NCBI GenBank assembly: GCA_021613375.1
Contig: CM038722.1
Location: 22,636,607-22,700,606 of the forward strand
Direction of reading: 5' to 3'
DNA from: Megaleporinus macrocephalus
Taxonomy: Eukaryota > Chordata > Actinopteri > Characiformes > Anostomidae
DNA: 64,000 nucleotides
The position numbers and the translations under genes are program-made. The notes beneath the pieces are model-generated. The model did no database searches and was not told the origin of the DNA. It worked only from the letters and a program-made list of their open reading frames with translations. Shown piece after piece: positions 12,501 through 24,609 of this stretch; the stretch's first letter is position 1, and each line of letters opens with the position of its first letter.

Positions 12501-15500
12501 GTTTCCAGCCATACAGGACCAGACTTCTATTTCTTTGAATGGTGAGAGACCAAAATACTGAAATGTGAAGTTTAAATTGCTATTTCTAAACCATATTTGA
12601 ACACACGGATGAAATCTGAAATCTCATAAATTGTTTGTAGTTTTTTAGTGTGTATTTTAAAATAAATTTAAGAGGACATTTATCTTCCAAGACATGGATT
12701 CCAGATTGAACCCCTTTTTAGGGCAGAAATCTGACAAGTTATACTTTGGAAATAGCATTATCAATTTGAAACAACAGCATCATTATTTAAATATTGCGGT
12801 ATTATCGTTATGCCACCCAATGCCTTGTTCCACCACCAATTATTCCTCGGTACTATAGATCATATGATAAATCACTTTTATCTTGATGCATATGTTTGTC
12901 TACTTAGGTACATACTGAACAAAGGTTGCATTATTGAACTATATTGAATTAATTGTGTTTGCAACAACTAGACTTTTCAAGCCATTATTAAAACCAGCCC
13001 CTGAGCTTGTTCCAGCCTGTCCGTGGGGTTGTAATAAATGTACCAATGTACCAATGTGTGTTTTACAATATTGTCGCTGTCCAATGAAAAACAAGTATCT
13101 CCAAAATTGCAACTTGCAGGAGAGACCAAAAACATACTCAACTTTTACTGTAAGTTAATAAAATAAGATTTTTTTTCTGAGCTATTTTGAAGCATCTCTA
13201 TTGGTCCATTTGTCATGAAATTTTCACACAATGTAAACCATTGTGATGTAGAAACTCAAAATCACCAAAAATGGGGTTTGGACAGCGAAGATATACTGTT
13301 CATACAGTCCGTATATAAAAAAAAAACCAAAAAAAAAAACCAGGGCATTACTTTTGTGATGTAAATACTAATGTCCTTTAAATACATCTCATTCAGCCTA
13401 TTGCAGCTTACCTTAATCCATTCCCACTAAAGTTATGATTATTCTTTCAGCCCATCTTTTAAAATGAGACATAATACAGGGCAACCAATCAGAACAGAAA
13501 TGATTTACATATATCAGGCTTAAAGGCACAGGAACAAAAAACTGTTTAATGTTAACGGATAAAGAGATAAATGGCCATGTAAAAACGAATTATGTTGTAG
13601 TTCTGAAAATGGTTTAAGTGGACATTAGGGGAAAAAATAAATAGCTAGAAAAAGGGGACAATATTGGTTCTTTACAATCTGCAGTCCATGTCTAAGACGA
13701 AGAGTGTCATCTTAAAATAAATAGCATAAACTATAGATTAGTGAAGCAGATTTAGCCAATAACATCTCCCAAGAGGTTTGTTAATACATAATACTAACAG
13801 TGAATTAATAGTTATTAGTCCGGGCAACAGTCCATACATCAGCGCTAATTAATTGCTCGTTTCTCCCAGATGCTAAACATTCGAGGACGCTTGGCTAAAT
13901 TCCTGAAAACTGTTTCCATCACTGGGAGTCCTAAATGACTTTAGGGATGTTTGTGTGAAAAGCTGCTTTAAACCTTGTTTCACTGTGATACAGCAGCGGC
14001 AGCAAGCTTGTTTTTAATCACTCCCCAGATGAAGGTAGGCTAACTGTTTTTTCATTCAGTCCTTCTCGAGGAGGGAGAGGAGAACGTCTTCTTTAAGTGA
14101 TATAATTGGAGTGCTTTAAAAACAGCGGGCTGTCCTCGTCTGACACTGAAGTTTCCTTCCTGCAAGTTTCTTAATGAGGTGAAGATGATGTTATCAAGCG
14201 AGAGCATTTCTAATTTGAGGTTGATATGAGACACCAGAAATTGAAAAATGATTGTTCCGCCCTGTTGCTTTCTGCAGTAATACAATTTTGCACTTCCGCA
14301 ACGCACGGCTGTCTTTAAAATTTCAGGCACTTCTGCAATAAGCAAATTAATGGCTGTACTGCCTTAATGTAGAACAGCCATCATCAGTTCTGGTCCTGGA
14401 GGGCTGGTGTTCAGGGTAGTTTGGAGAATCTCTGCTGAAACACAGCTGACTCAACTTATTATTGATCTGCTTTAGTAAGTGTGATTAAGCTGGGAATCAC
14501 CAAGTTGTGCTGTACTCTGTGGGCCCTCTGGCCATGAAACTGATGACCATGTACAGTATATACAACATACGATCAGAAAGTACAAATAAAAACATCATTA
14601 GTTGGTGTATGACCTTTCAATTGGCATATAAGCTTTTGCTTTGTAATGGCATATAACTTTTCATTGGTATGTAGTCGTTACCTTACAGTGATATACACTA
14701 CCACTCAAAAGTTTAGGATCACTTTAGAATTTCATTTCATGCAATTTTCATGCAATTCACAAACAATATTGTCAGTTTCTCAATTAATGTAAGTGTATCA
14801 GATGATTTTTAAAGAATCAAAATGTTTGTATTAAAGTCTATTTTTGTATAGAGGCTTATTTTGCATATAGTCCTATTATCAGTAATTCTCAGTCCTCTGT
14901 CTAAATCTCCTGGTACAGCCACCAATCCAAGTTAAGGATGTTATTGGGCTAATTGGTTGTTAGGACACTCTTGCTCACAGCTGAAAAACATTCTACTAAT
15001 AAGTGAGCATAAAAGGGAGAACAACATTCTAGGTTAGTTTAGTATCTGAAGCATCAGCAGTTGATGGCTTGCTGACCGACTCAAAATGTCCAGAAAGAAA
15101 CAACTTTCTTTAGAGACCCGTCGGTTCATTGTTGTGTTAAAGAAGGAAGACTACTCCATAAAAAAAAGAAAATTTCACTGTGATCCCAAAGTTTTAAGTA
15201 GTAGTGTAAGATTTTTTGAAATTGTATATAAATTTTATATTATAAAAGTATAAATCATTTCAAGTTATGCACAACCTTCATTGTATCATGATATATGACT
15301 TTCAATTGGTATGTAATCCTTACTTTATAATAGCATCTAACATTTTACATGGTATATAATCTTTATTTTATAACTGTTTAAAATCTTTACTGTATAATGG
15401 TATATAATCTTACTTTATAATGACATGTAACGTTATAGTGCTTATAACATTATATAATATTATATAAGTTTTAATGACATATAACCTTTGAGTTTGTGTA

Positions 15501-17345
15501 TGACCTTCACATTATAATAGTTATAGCATTTACTTAATAATGGGATATTATGTAAATAAAAGTAACTTTTAAATCTAAATATAACTTTTACTTTTCTATA
15601 GTATGTACCCTTTTAGTTTTTTTGTGTGTCGGTGAAGGAAGTATGAGGAAACTGGCTGCCCTATTGCAACACTCCTGGAGCAGTTTTTACCCAGGGGCAC
15701 AATGCACAGTAATCAGTGATACTTTAGAACCAACATCCTTTTCTCCCTGACACAGGCCATGTCCTACACTCCATTTACTGTGTAGTGCACTATTCTGGGA
15801 CAGAGTGTGATGTCTGAAAACAGTGTGCAGAATACCCAGCAAACGCTTACTGCTGGTGTTTGTGTGCAGTGCACAGCTCTTTAACTTACATACTGTATAT
15901 TCAGTTCCAAATAAAACACCTTTTATGGTTTGTTTCGATAATTATTCCATCTGTAGTGACAGAATGGAAACCCAGGGCACTCTTACTAATAACCAACACT
16001 CAGTCCACCTACCTTTTCAGTCCACCTTGTAAAGGTAAAGTCAGAAACAATAGCTCATCTGTTGCTGCACAGTTTGTATTGGTTGTCCTGTAATTCTTCA
16101 TCAGTGGTCACAGGACACTGCCCACAAGACACTGCTGGCTAGATATTTTTATATATTTTAATACTACAATCTCTAATTTAAGAACTGCAAAGAGTACCTA
16201 CAATGGTACACTCAGTTGATGAAATGGACAATGTATGTCGATACACAGTAGGGGTACTCAGTGCTCAGTGTGTGTCTATTGATACTGATAATATGTGCAC
16301 AGTAGGCTACAGTACTGTAACTTAATAACTTTGCTAGTTTACAATGTTTACTAAATACTACATAGTTTCCAGGGTTGTATTATATCTGGGACCTTAAGGG
16401 ATTAACAGATATTAACTCAATTCATTAGATTTAATGAAGTTTTTAATGAGTTTTTTAGTAGTTTTTTAAATTGGCTTAGTTATTATACTGCAATATTTTG
16501 CAAATTTGGTTTCATATATCACATTTGTATCTAAAACTATATAGTCATATGGAACTGAGTCACTTATCATTTGCATTATGCAGTATATTCATAAACCAAA
16601 CACCAAAACATAAACTGGGAATACTGACACCACTAATAAAAAGTTACACATCGTTTAAAAAAAGGGAGTGTTATTAAATAATAAACTTATTTATACTAAA
16701 TTTGTCACAAAATTAAATTACAAAATTCAATTAATATGAATAACTATTTGAGGAGCAATGTTTGGTCACTCCTTTTCAAATATAAGGCATTCTGGTGATT
16801 GATTTCACTTTATTCTTGAAGATGTGCAGCTATTACAACCACTGTGGAATCAACTACAGCTCTAATTATCATCTATAATTCAGTAATCATTGCATTTCAT
16901 TACCAATTGTTTGAGAACTATAGACTATTACCATCATACTAAAATCATTTTATATAGTGCCCCCATTCGAAACTTTGGAACACTGTATTGTATGTGACAG
17001 AGTGTTAATCTGTACACACGCAAAATTTTGATTGATTTCATGAACTGTACAACATAAAATGAATAAAGATTTTATTGACTGATTATTGATTTTATTTGTT
17101 TTCTGTTTTAAACACAGCGAGGGGTTTGAGTTAGCATCCCTCTGTTTTCTGACGTTATCCCCAATGCTGTATTTGCTTTTGTACCAAAAAAGGCAGGTCA
17201 GATTTAGCACAGTGCTTTTTTTAGTTTGGTGTTTACCTCCCTCCCTGTAGTTCCAGGTCCCATAATCCAGCTCGTTGCTGATTGCGAGCGACTGAGCCAA
17301 AAGCGTCACCAGCACAAGCAGCGTCGTCATTGTCCTTGTCGCCAT
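6551..17345 (-). CDS. Unrecognised secreted, cysteine-free coiled-coil protein (3 coding exons)
   Basis: Exons on the minus strand: 17345-17237, 10849-10720 and 6869-6551. The sum is 558 nt, giving 185 residues and a TAG stop. Phases match (1, then 2) and all junctions are GT-AG. Residues 1-22 form a signal peptide (TLLVLVTLLAQSLA core), so secretion is inferred. Residues 29-36 read YGTWNYRE. Residues 37-79 are a conserved-looking helical block (RVLDAWGKRIFNEIK). Residues 84-112 show a leucine heptad pattern (L84, L88, L91, V95, L98, I102, L105, L109, L112), hence a coiled coil. Then come an acidic Gly/Glu linker (about 122-133) and a basic tail rich in R, K and V. There is no cysteine anywhere. 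An acceptor (TTTTTCTAG, before 17374) ahead of the ATG implies a noncoding 5' exon. I do not recognise the family. An extra phase-1 exon between the first two could have been missed. Confidence 0.72.
6870..8070. other. Intron with no further feature seen
   Basis: Part of the last intron of the coiled-coil protein gene. It contains AT-rich sequence with GCTAGCTAA-like repeats near 7500-7560 and 7780-7800. No exon or complete element was recognised. Confidence 0.5.
8075..8647 (-). pseudogene. Decayed Tc1-like transposase
   Basis: The minus strand starts ATGGGCTCATCTCAGCAG (MGSSQQLPEDLKLK, typical of the N-terminal helix-turn-helix region). Fragments in several frames follow, including KPHITGKDLHEDLID, DKHQLHR, KVCLEKKAFDESNTLPAVENG and VVASGWESFCKV. 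These keep the order of a fish Tc1 transposase from DNA-binding domain to part of the DDE domain. Stops and frameshifts break it throughout and the C-terminal catalytic part is missing. It lies within an intron of the gene at 6551-17345 and cannot be functional. Confidence 0.75.
9480..9925 (+). pseudogene. Tc1/mariner transposase fragment (DDE region)
   Basis: Frames here read GADGIFQRDNATCHTARNV and, after frameshifts, LDLNPIEH. These are the hallmark second-aspartate segment (QxDNxxxHTA) and the SPDLNPIE motif of Tc1-type transposases. The N-terminal half is absent and the frame is broken. The block ends with GATCATAATAATGTGACT, which resembles the end of such elements. It belongs to a different lineage from the remnant at 8075-8647. 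Confidence 0.78.
9930..13070. other. Intronic and flanking sequence around the middle coding exon
   Basis: Apart from the exon at 10720-10849 I see no coding sequence. A G-rich run lies at 11957-11985 (GGGTGGGGGTGGGGGGGGG), long enough to be a G-quadruplex candidate. Many short GCTAA-type words occur near 12180-12300. Confidence 0.45.
13075..13290 (+). repeat. Dispersed repeat family A, copy 1
   Basis: Contains TCTCCAAAATTGCAAC, CTTTTACTGTAAGTTAAT, TCTATTGGTCCATTTGTCATG, AATTTTCACACAATG and TGGACAGCGAAGATAT in that order. The same order occurs near 26165, 38520 and 59545, and in reverse near 42115. No open frame is shared between copies. Confidence 0.75.
14360..14530 (+). repeat. Dispersed fish repeat (TCTGGTCCTGGAGGGC family)
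   Basis: Contains TCATCAGTTCTGGTCCTGG, GCTGAAACACAGCTGACTC and AAGCTGGGAATCACCAAG. The text resembles a common teleost interspersed repeat. A diverged relative appears near 35535-35665. Confidence 0.55.
14696..15206 (+). mobile_element. Tc1-like deletion derivative with intact terminal inverted repeats
   Basis: Left end CACTACCACTCAAAAGTTTA matches the reverse complement of the right end (AAAGTTTTAAGTAGTAGTG). TA dinucleotides flank both sides (14694-14695 and 15207-15208), as expected for Tc1/mariner. The 511-bp element keeps only the start of a transposase frame near 15086 (MSRKKQLSLETRR), so it is non-autonomous. It is the cleanest transposon in the window. Confidence 0.85.
16014..16145 (+). 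repeat. Dispersed repeat family D, copy 1
   Basis: Contains AGTCCACCTTGTAAAGGTAA, AATAGCTCATCTGTTGC and TTCATCAGTGGTCACAGGAC. The same words recur in the longer copy at 22900-23215. It is non-coding. Confidence 0.6.
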
Positions 17346-17374
17346 GGGAACAGCCGTGGTGATGTTTCAGAGGC

Positions 17375-20110
17375 CTAGAAAAAGAGAGATAGAGAGAGAG
17401 AAGAAAAAGAAAAGTAGAGATGGGTGATCCTGCTGATTGTCATTCAGTACCAAGCAGTGCTGCTGAGGTAGTTACTTAAAGAAGTACTCAATTACGAGTC
17501 ATTAATTACTTCTCTCAGAGTGTAATGGGGTTATATCACTTATTACCTCCTGAGCAAAGTAATCTAATCACTCTTTACTTCCACTTCCATATCGACACTC
17601 TGTAAAACAAGCTTGGACCAAGTGTTCAAGGTTAAACTTAACACTTATTTATGGTAATTTATTCAGAAAGAAACAGTCAATCACAGTAAACGTCATTTTA
17701 ATATGTGCAGCTATCCCTGGCTCTTATTACGACACCGCCAGTTAAGATGATTAAAATGAGGAATTTGGCTGATGGTGTTTGAAAACCCAGTCAGTAGAAA
17801 CAGTTCTAACGACTGCCTCCAAATAAAATCTTCAGAAGTAAACCATAAAGTTTACAGAGCTGTGTCTGAATGAAAATGGGCATCATTCCTCTACAAATCT
17901 TTATCTGTCAGATTTATTTTAGAGTGATTAGATACTTCCACGGATTGTGCGTTAAGTTTACAGTGCTTGCACTCATGTTGTGCAACTCATATTCACAATC
18001 AAATGAACATGGATAATATAGGTAACAGAATTACAGAATTACATGGCAGGACAAGTACAGGTGGTACAGGTAGAAATGGATCAAACAAAATGTAATTTGT
18101 AAGCAAGGTGCAAAATACAGGGAATCCTGAGGGGTCAAGGACCCTCTAATGAACCTCTTAAACCTCCTGAATGTCAAACTATCATGCTGTCTGTTAAAAC
18201 ACTCAGACACAAATTCAGGGAAAGGTCATTGTTTGGTTGCTTCACCCACAATCAGAGAGCTTGCAGCACTGATCTGCCTCAAGGTGGCACTGCAGCAAAC
18301 TGGTTTGCCAAGTTGGTCCTTCATAGACTAGCAACCGTAACTATGCTTGGGATCTCTGAACGACTTTACAATATCCTGTTTTCCAGATTTGAAAGTGTGA
18401 AAACTTGCCCAAGAGACTAAATAAGGAGACATATATGTTCTCAGTTAATGCGTTAAACCAAAAAGCTTTGTTGCTATTAAAGCTAGCGTCAGTGCTGCTA
18501 TGGTGAGAGTGTTAGCAGCCCACCAATGCTGGAGTTGCCAGCCAACATGGAACTCCCCAAATACCAAACTGTAATATGGGTACAATATAAGTTTAACTGA
18601 AATTAGTTGCATTACATCATTACAGGTTTTGTTACCATGATACCTCCAACACTGATACCAAGTGATACCAAGACTATCAAATAGGCCTGTCCCGATCATA
18701 ACATTTTAGCTGACAATTTATTTTCATATGAATAATGACAACTGACAATTAATTTATCTGTTCATTTAACACTAGTACTAGTTTAAAGTAGCTAACTTGG
18801 TTGATTAACTATGCTGATATCTTGGCTAGTTTTACTTTACTTATACTAATAAGAGAAGATACACTGTACTGTCTTTGTGTATCTCCAGTTACACAGTTAC
18901 AGTTTGTGTATCTGCCAATTACAGTCAACCCAAACTTACCCAAACTTTTCTTTGAGACCTTTAAAGAATACATGCTAAAAGTAGCATTCCTCTACTAGTT
19001 TTCCAATTAACAAACTAACAAACATTGTCAACACAATTAAAAGTTTTTATTTGAATTTAACTAAAGCCAACTAATAATATTAATGTTGTGACGCAATAAA
19101 ATAATGTTGTGTAAATAAATAACTGCAATCAGATGACATAATTGTGATTATCTCAAATAATTCTGATCAAGCTATTATGCAATTACATAATGTAGAGCTT
19201 TCAGATGTGTGTTTCATCACTTGAACAGGTTCCCTCTTTCATTCTATTTGGAAAGTAAATTATAGTCCTGCAGCTACTTAAGTGCCAGACGTCTGCCTCC
19301 AGCACAACCCCATTGCAATCAAGTAAATTGGGTCAAGTGTCCTCTAAAATGAGCCATCTTTCCTGCAAAACAAGCCCTAATTACTTAATTTTAGCTTAAA
19401 GTAGTTTTCATAAGAAACTTTGGTTTACAAAGTTATGTGTGTAATCATGTGTATGTGTGTAAAAATGTGTATGTTTGTGGGTATACAGTATGAATATGAA
19501 ATATCCAGACTTAAGGTCAATTCATAAGATGGCCCATTTTCATTAAAAGTATTATCTCCTTCGTCGACCATGTTAAGATAAAAGGGATCACCTAAAAATA
19601 GTTTGAAAAGTACCAAGTACTGCCTCAGTAACTGCTGTGTGTATGTATATTATCTAACTGCATAAACTCACAAATCACAGTATGTTAAATATCTCTGCAC
19701 TTTATTCACTACCTCATGTTCAGTAACAAGTGCTGTGTGCACTGACACACACAACAGTGCAGCACCATTCAGTTTACTGTGTCTAATATTAATTTATCGT
19801 ATATATAGTATAAAACGTATGTCTGCATGTCTCCACTTTGTACTCTTTGTTCTATGTTGCACCATGTTGTTCCTGGAGAAACCAAATTTCGTTTTTACTT
19901 ATCCATAGATGGAATGACAGTAAAAGCCTCTTGACTTGACTTGACTTGAGAACTTCATGAGAAATGAGTGCATACATTATTGAACGTTATTACATTTGAT
20001 TGTGAACGATATAGTATTCCAAAACTGTCAGGAAGAAAACATCTGTCAGAAGAAAACAGACCTTCATCCTGTTAATACATCAGTCCAAAAGCTAGCAGAT
20101 CAGTCAAGGG
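17375..20110. other. Repeat-poor flank or first intron of the coiled-coil protein gene
   Basis: The polypyrimidine tract and acceptor at 17375-17410 (minus strand) border this stretch. Two pieces look like hAT-element ends (17450-17580 with AGTAATCTAATCAC, and about 18680-18780 with GGCCTGTCCCGATCATAAC). No exon was recognised on either strand. Confidence 0.4.
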
Positions 20111-20117
20111 TGGTAGA

Positions 20118-20182
20118 GAGAGAGAGAAAGAGAGAGAGAAAGAAAGAGAGATTACAGATGCACAAAGGATGAGAGAAAGAAA
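20118..20182. repeat. GA-rich microsatellite
   Basis: Purine tract GAGAGAGAGAAAGAGAGAG with AAAG interruptions. No gene is associated with it. Confidence 0.85.
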
Positions 20183-21675
20183 AAAAGGGGAAACTGAGCT
20201 AATAAGCTAACTTCCCTGGCCTCCGCGGCAATCTTCACAGATCAAACCGGGTCTGGGGACTGGCTTCTGAAGCCATCGGCACAAAGGATAACGAAGGGAT
20301 TGTACTGTGCAGGTTGGATGGCATTGCTCTTAGCTAATCTGACCTGTGGTGTCTATTTACGAACTTAGCTCATGTTCACTGTGGTCCAGCAAATACCTGT
20401 ACTATTTTGTACTTTACTAAGGTATTACTGAAATTGCATGCTTGTGTTTTTGTTCAATTACATTTACATGAGAATAGGAACTACAAATTAATTATTGATA
20501 TTTTTTTAGAATGTATATCTGTGATTTGTTTGTTCTCTTGAATCTTTTCAAAGAAATGAGAAATCCAGAGAAATCTCAGGCCGGTTAGGGAAAGGCTATA
20601 AACCACTGTTGAATGTGTTTGACCTTCAAACCTTTAAACAGCCCTGCATGAGAAACCGTCATGCTACTGTGCTAAATATAAACACATGAGCTGAGGAGCA
20701 GAAAACTGTTGTCATTTAATTCTGTCTGTTGCCACAGCAAGAAATTCTACTTAAGTACGCAAGGAGAAAGCCATACATCAGTTGTGTATGCAGAAACGGC
20801 GGCGAGTTCTCTGGGCCTGAGCCCATCTCAAATGTTACGAAAGAGGAAAATTGGAGAATCAGACAATGATGTCCACAGACTGTTGAGCAGCTGAAGTCTT
20901 ATATCGAAGCAAGAATGGCCAAAAATTCCACTTGCAATACGACAACAATTAATATCCTCGCTTTCCAAATGGAAAGCAGCACCAATGTTAACGCTTGTTT
21001 TGTCTTTAAAGTGTTCTTAGCAGGAGCAGAACCTTCAGCATGATTTACAAGATGATAGTATACACCATCAGAGCAGTGCTACTTCTTCATCCTCATAGAC
21101 TGGACTGAAAACGGACTCTACCTTACATGCTGGAGTGACTCATTCTTGCCTCTTGAGGTACAACGAGGTATTACAAGACAGGATGGACCCGACTAGCTGG
21201 TTAGCATGCTAACTTCAGAAGATATCTCTGATGTTCTATATAGAAGATATGCTACTTGGGCCAGAGTGAAATATGCCCAGATGTGGTTTTACACACACAT
21301 TTACACTCACGATTTGGGCCTAGAATGAAACCTTTTTGTCTTTTATGGAGCACTTGTGAATATTTAGAAACAACATGTTTGAACCTCAACATCAACACAA
21401 AGCAAACTTAAGTTCTTACTGTGAAACTTTCAGTTCAAGGTGATCTGTTGATCTCAACTAACAAAAAGTGGATACAATCAGACAGCATGGCTCTAACTTA
21501 CAGGTTGTAATTGTGTTTCTGACGGTAAACAGAGCTTCTCACTTTTTCAAATATTGTCCATGTTAAGAAACGGTTTAGAGTTAAATGTGCAGAGGTATCT
21601 AACAATTTAGAATTAAAGTTATTCAGGATCTTGTTTAAGATGTCAGTGCACTTGTTTTGCTAATTTTACGTTCTA
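20183..21675. other. Possible decayed transposon remnant, unidentified
   Basis: At 20790-20980 short broken frames read SLGLSPSQMLRKRKIG and SLISKQEWPKIP. This looks like an old coding element, but I cannot name its family. The sequence from there to 21675 shows nothing further. Confidence 0.25.
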
Positions 21676-21679
21676 CCTT

Positions 21680-22060
21680 TAATGGTGCCATAGCTACATT
21701 CTAGCATTTGTAGAAGCTGCAGCATTTAAGATGAATTAAAACATTTGATAAGGTGGAGAACAGGAGACCAATTTCAGCCTTGTTTAAAGACAAATATCAA
21801 CCATGCCCATTCAGATTTCCTTGAAAAGGGAACAAGTGTTGACATTCCCTTCAGTACCTTTCTGCACAGTCTGCTGATGCCTGTACAAGCCGTAGTATTT
21901 AAGGTAGAACAGAACATTTGATTAAGAAGCTGCGAATAGGAAGTCAATATCAGTCTTGTTTGAAAATGAACATAATCTATGTCCAATGACAGATGACTGG
22001 ACACGAAACACAAAGTATTGACATCCCTTTCTCAGTCTGGATTGACAAGATTTTAGAATA
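21680..22060 (+). repeat. Diverged tandem duplication, period about 180 bp
   Basis: The block near 21740-21860 (AACATTTGAT, CAGCCTTGTTTAAAGACAAA, GTTGACATTCCCTT) is repeated near 21915-22035 (AACATTTGAT, CAGTCTTGTTTGAAAATGAA, ATTGACATCCCTTT) with many substitutions. No gene was found in it. Confidence 0.6.
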
Positions 22061-22899
22061 TGCCATTATAGCAGTGCTACTTCTTCATCTTCACATGTTG
22101 GACTGCACATATAGTCTTCTATTGCTCTGGATCTGTTGTCGTTGCTTCCTGCTGGGCTGTAATGTGAGCTGGTGTATGTTAATATTGGGGATGTCATTTT
22201 GGGTGGAGTTAAAACTGTTACATAACAGTTCAGGATTTTGAAAACAGTGCATTATTTCGTCCTTGTTTACAAACACAGGATTTGTATTTTAAGGAGGAAT
22301 AGCAGTTTTTGAGAGTCGAATATGTCAGTTCAGTATACTGAGCTCTCCTTATTGAACTATGGTGATGTAAATACAAGTTTTCCATTCTATGGCCTCTCTC
22401 AACTAAAAAGCTTACAAATGGCTCTGTTAAGAGAATGAACAAATTGCAAGTTTAAGCATATTTTAGTTTGGATACAATAAGAAAGAAAAACAGTGTACAG
22501 ATCAGCTGGTCTTATGCCATTGTGAAAAAGCATGCAATAAAAATAAATGGGAAAGTGTGTAAAATGTAAGTAAAGGCTCATAAATTTGAGAGTAAATAAA
22601 TAAGAGAGAACGAGAGGGATAGAGAGAGGGAGAGAGGGAGCATTTTCCTCACAGAATGGGCTGGAAATCACATCTCTAGGGCCAACAAAAGAGTCCAAAA
22701 CGTTTTAGGGCATGTGCAGGGGACTCACAACAACACACATGTTCATTTCATTTTAGCTCAGCTTCGTTTTTCTCTTGAGTATAGAGGTTTATGGAGCTTT
22801 TCCTTAAAAACATATAACATTAAAGTTGAAATGAAACTCCCCCAATCAAAAACTATTTTTAACACAGTGTGCATCACTGTCCTCACTAATAGACAATAC

Positions 22900-23215
22900 T
22901 ATCTTGTTGGTCCACCTTTTAGATGTAAGGTCAGAGACAATAACTCGTGTTGCTGAGCAGTTTGTTTTGGTTATCCTCTAGTTCTTTATCAGTGGTCACA
23001 GAACGCTGCCCAGTGGAGGCTGCTGACTGGATAGTTTTGGTTGGTGGACTGTTAACAATTCAGCAGAGACACTAAGGTGTTTAAAAAGTCCAGCAGAACT
23101 GCTATTTTCGATCCACTCATACCAGCACAACAAACAATAACACACTACCACCACCTCAGCGTCACTGAAGTGCTGAGAATGAGCCAACACCCAAATAATA
23201 CTTGCACCTGTGGGG
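22900..23215 (+). repeat. Dispersed repeat family D, longer copy
   Basis: Contains GGTCCACCTTTTAGATGTAA, TTATCAGTGGTCACAGAACG, CACTACCACCACCTCAGCG and CTTGCACCTGTGGGGGTCCC. Its left third matches the copy at 16014-16145. It looks like an internal part of a fish DNA transposon, but terminal repeats were not found. Confidence 0.55.
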
Positions 23216-23322
23216 GTCCCTTATTAAAAAAAAGAGTCTAACAAAGTATACAAAAAAACTGATAAAATGGACAAAGTATGTAGGTGTGTTCAAGAAGATG
23301 TCCCTAATAATGTGCTTGGCAA

Positions 23323-23324
<2 letters not shown>

Positions 23325-23378
<54 letters not shown>
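23325..23378. repeat. (TA)n microsatellite
   Basis: Uninterrupted TA dinucleotide run of 54 bp. The tyrosine/isoleucine frames through it are artefacts. Confidence 0.97.
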
Positions 23379-23380
<2 letters not shown>

Positions 23381-23959
23381 AGAAATGGCTTTCAATGCAT
23401 TAAGGGCCTTTTAACAGTTAAACAGAGTTTCTTATGCACTCAGTCCATTAAGGGAATTGTAAAGTTAAAAGTTTAAAAGTTAAAATAGCAGACTTTCTTT
23501 TTTAATAGCACTAAAGGCACTAATGGCATCTTTAAAGTCGGATTCCTCTAAATTGGTTTTCGGCTTTTCCTTACATTCTTCCTTTTAGAACACTTTTAGA
23601 ACACTTCAAAGTATTTTAAGATGTTCTTCCTGTTACTTTAACCACTGAGGATACAAACAGAGTTTACGAACTATGAGGGCGAGGGTAGGATGATGGTCTT
23701 GTGACTGCTCTAAATTGTAGCAAACTTAATTAGTCTATTTGAAGTTTCTGAGAAAAATACCCTTTGTGTTGGGGTCACAAGGACCAGCTCACAAGCAAGT
23801 ACACGTTCCCAGACTCTTCGCTCCTGAAACATATCACACAAGCCATTAAAAGTTCCTGGTGGTCTCCAGAAGTCAGTAATGGTATTTTGTGTTTTCCTGA
23901 TGGGTTGATATCACAGTATAAAAGATTTGAATAGCTTAACAGGTGATTAATGATTCCAG

Positions 23960-24605
23960 ATGCATTTGATGGTTTGGCCACTGGACTCTAGAGTCTAGTT
24001 TTGGTGAATGCCAGGAGAATGTTACTTGTCTAACTGCACTGTGCTGACTGTAAAGTTTGGTGGAGGAGGGATAATGATATGGGTCATTTTCCAGGGGCTG
24101 TCCTCCCCTTAGTTTCTGGTGAAAGGAAATGCTAGTGCTTCAGCAGACCAGGATGTTTTGAATAATTGTATGTTTCTTTGTAGGAACAGTTTAAAGTCTT
24201 TTACTGTTCCAGCATGACTCTGTCCCAGTACACAAAGCAGCTTAATAAAGGCTGGTTGGGTGAGGTTGGTGTGGAAGAGCATGACTGGCCCGCACAGATT
24301 CCAGACCTCAACCTCTTAGAACACACTTGGGATGGACTAGAACAGAGATTATGAGCCAGACTCTCTCGTCCAACATTAGTGTCTGACCTTACATGTGCTC
24401 TTCTGGATGAATGGGCAAGGAATCCCACAGACACACTCCAGAACTTTGTAGAAAGCTTCCAAGAGCAGTGAAAGCTGTTATAGCTGCAAAGGAAGGCCCA
24501 ACTCCATATTAAAGTCTATGGATGTAGAGTGGGATGTCCTAAAAACTCCTGTAGCAGTAATGTGTAGGTGTCTTAATACTTTCGTCCATAAAGTGCAGCA
24601 ATAAT
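23960..24605 (+). pseudogene. Tc1-like transposase remnant, right-hand part
   Basis: Fragments in shifting frames read HWTLESSFGECQENVTCL, VWWRRDNDMGHFPGAVLP, EEHDWPAQIPDLNLLEHTW and DEWARNPTDTLQN. They are in transposase order and include the DLN(P/L)IEH-like motif. The block closes with CTTTCGTCCATAAAGTG, a worn copy of the Tc1 terminal repeat family also seen at 50228-50262. Several stops and frameshifts are present. The left terminal repeat was not located. Confidence 0.75.
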
Positions 24606-24609
24606 ACAC

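Noticed and set aside
18149..18420. Overlapping frames of 60-78 codons on the plus strand
   Set aside because: No recognisable motif; one frame has a weak transposon-like look (LVLHRLATVTMLG) but not enough to call.
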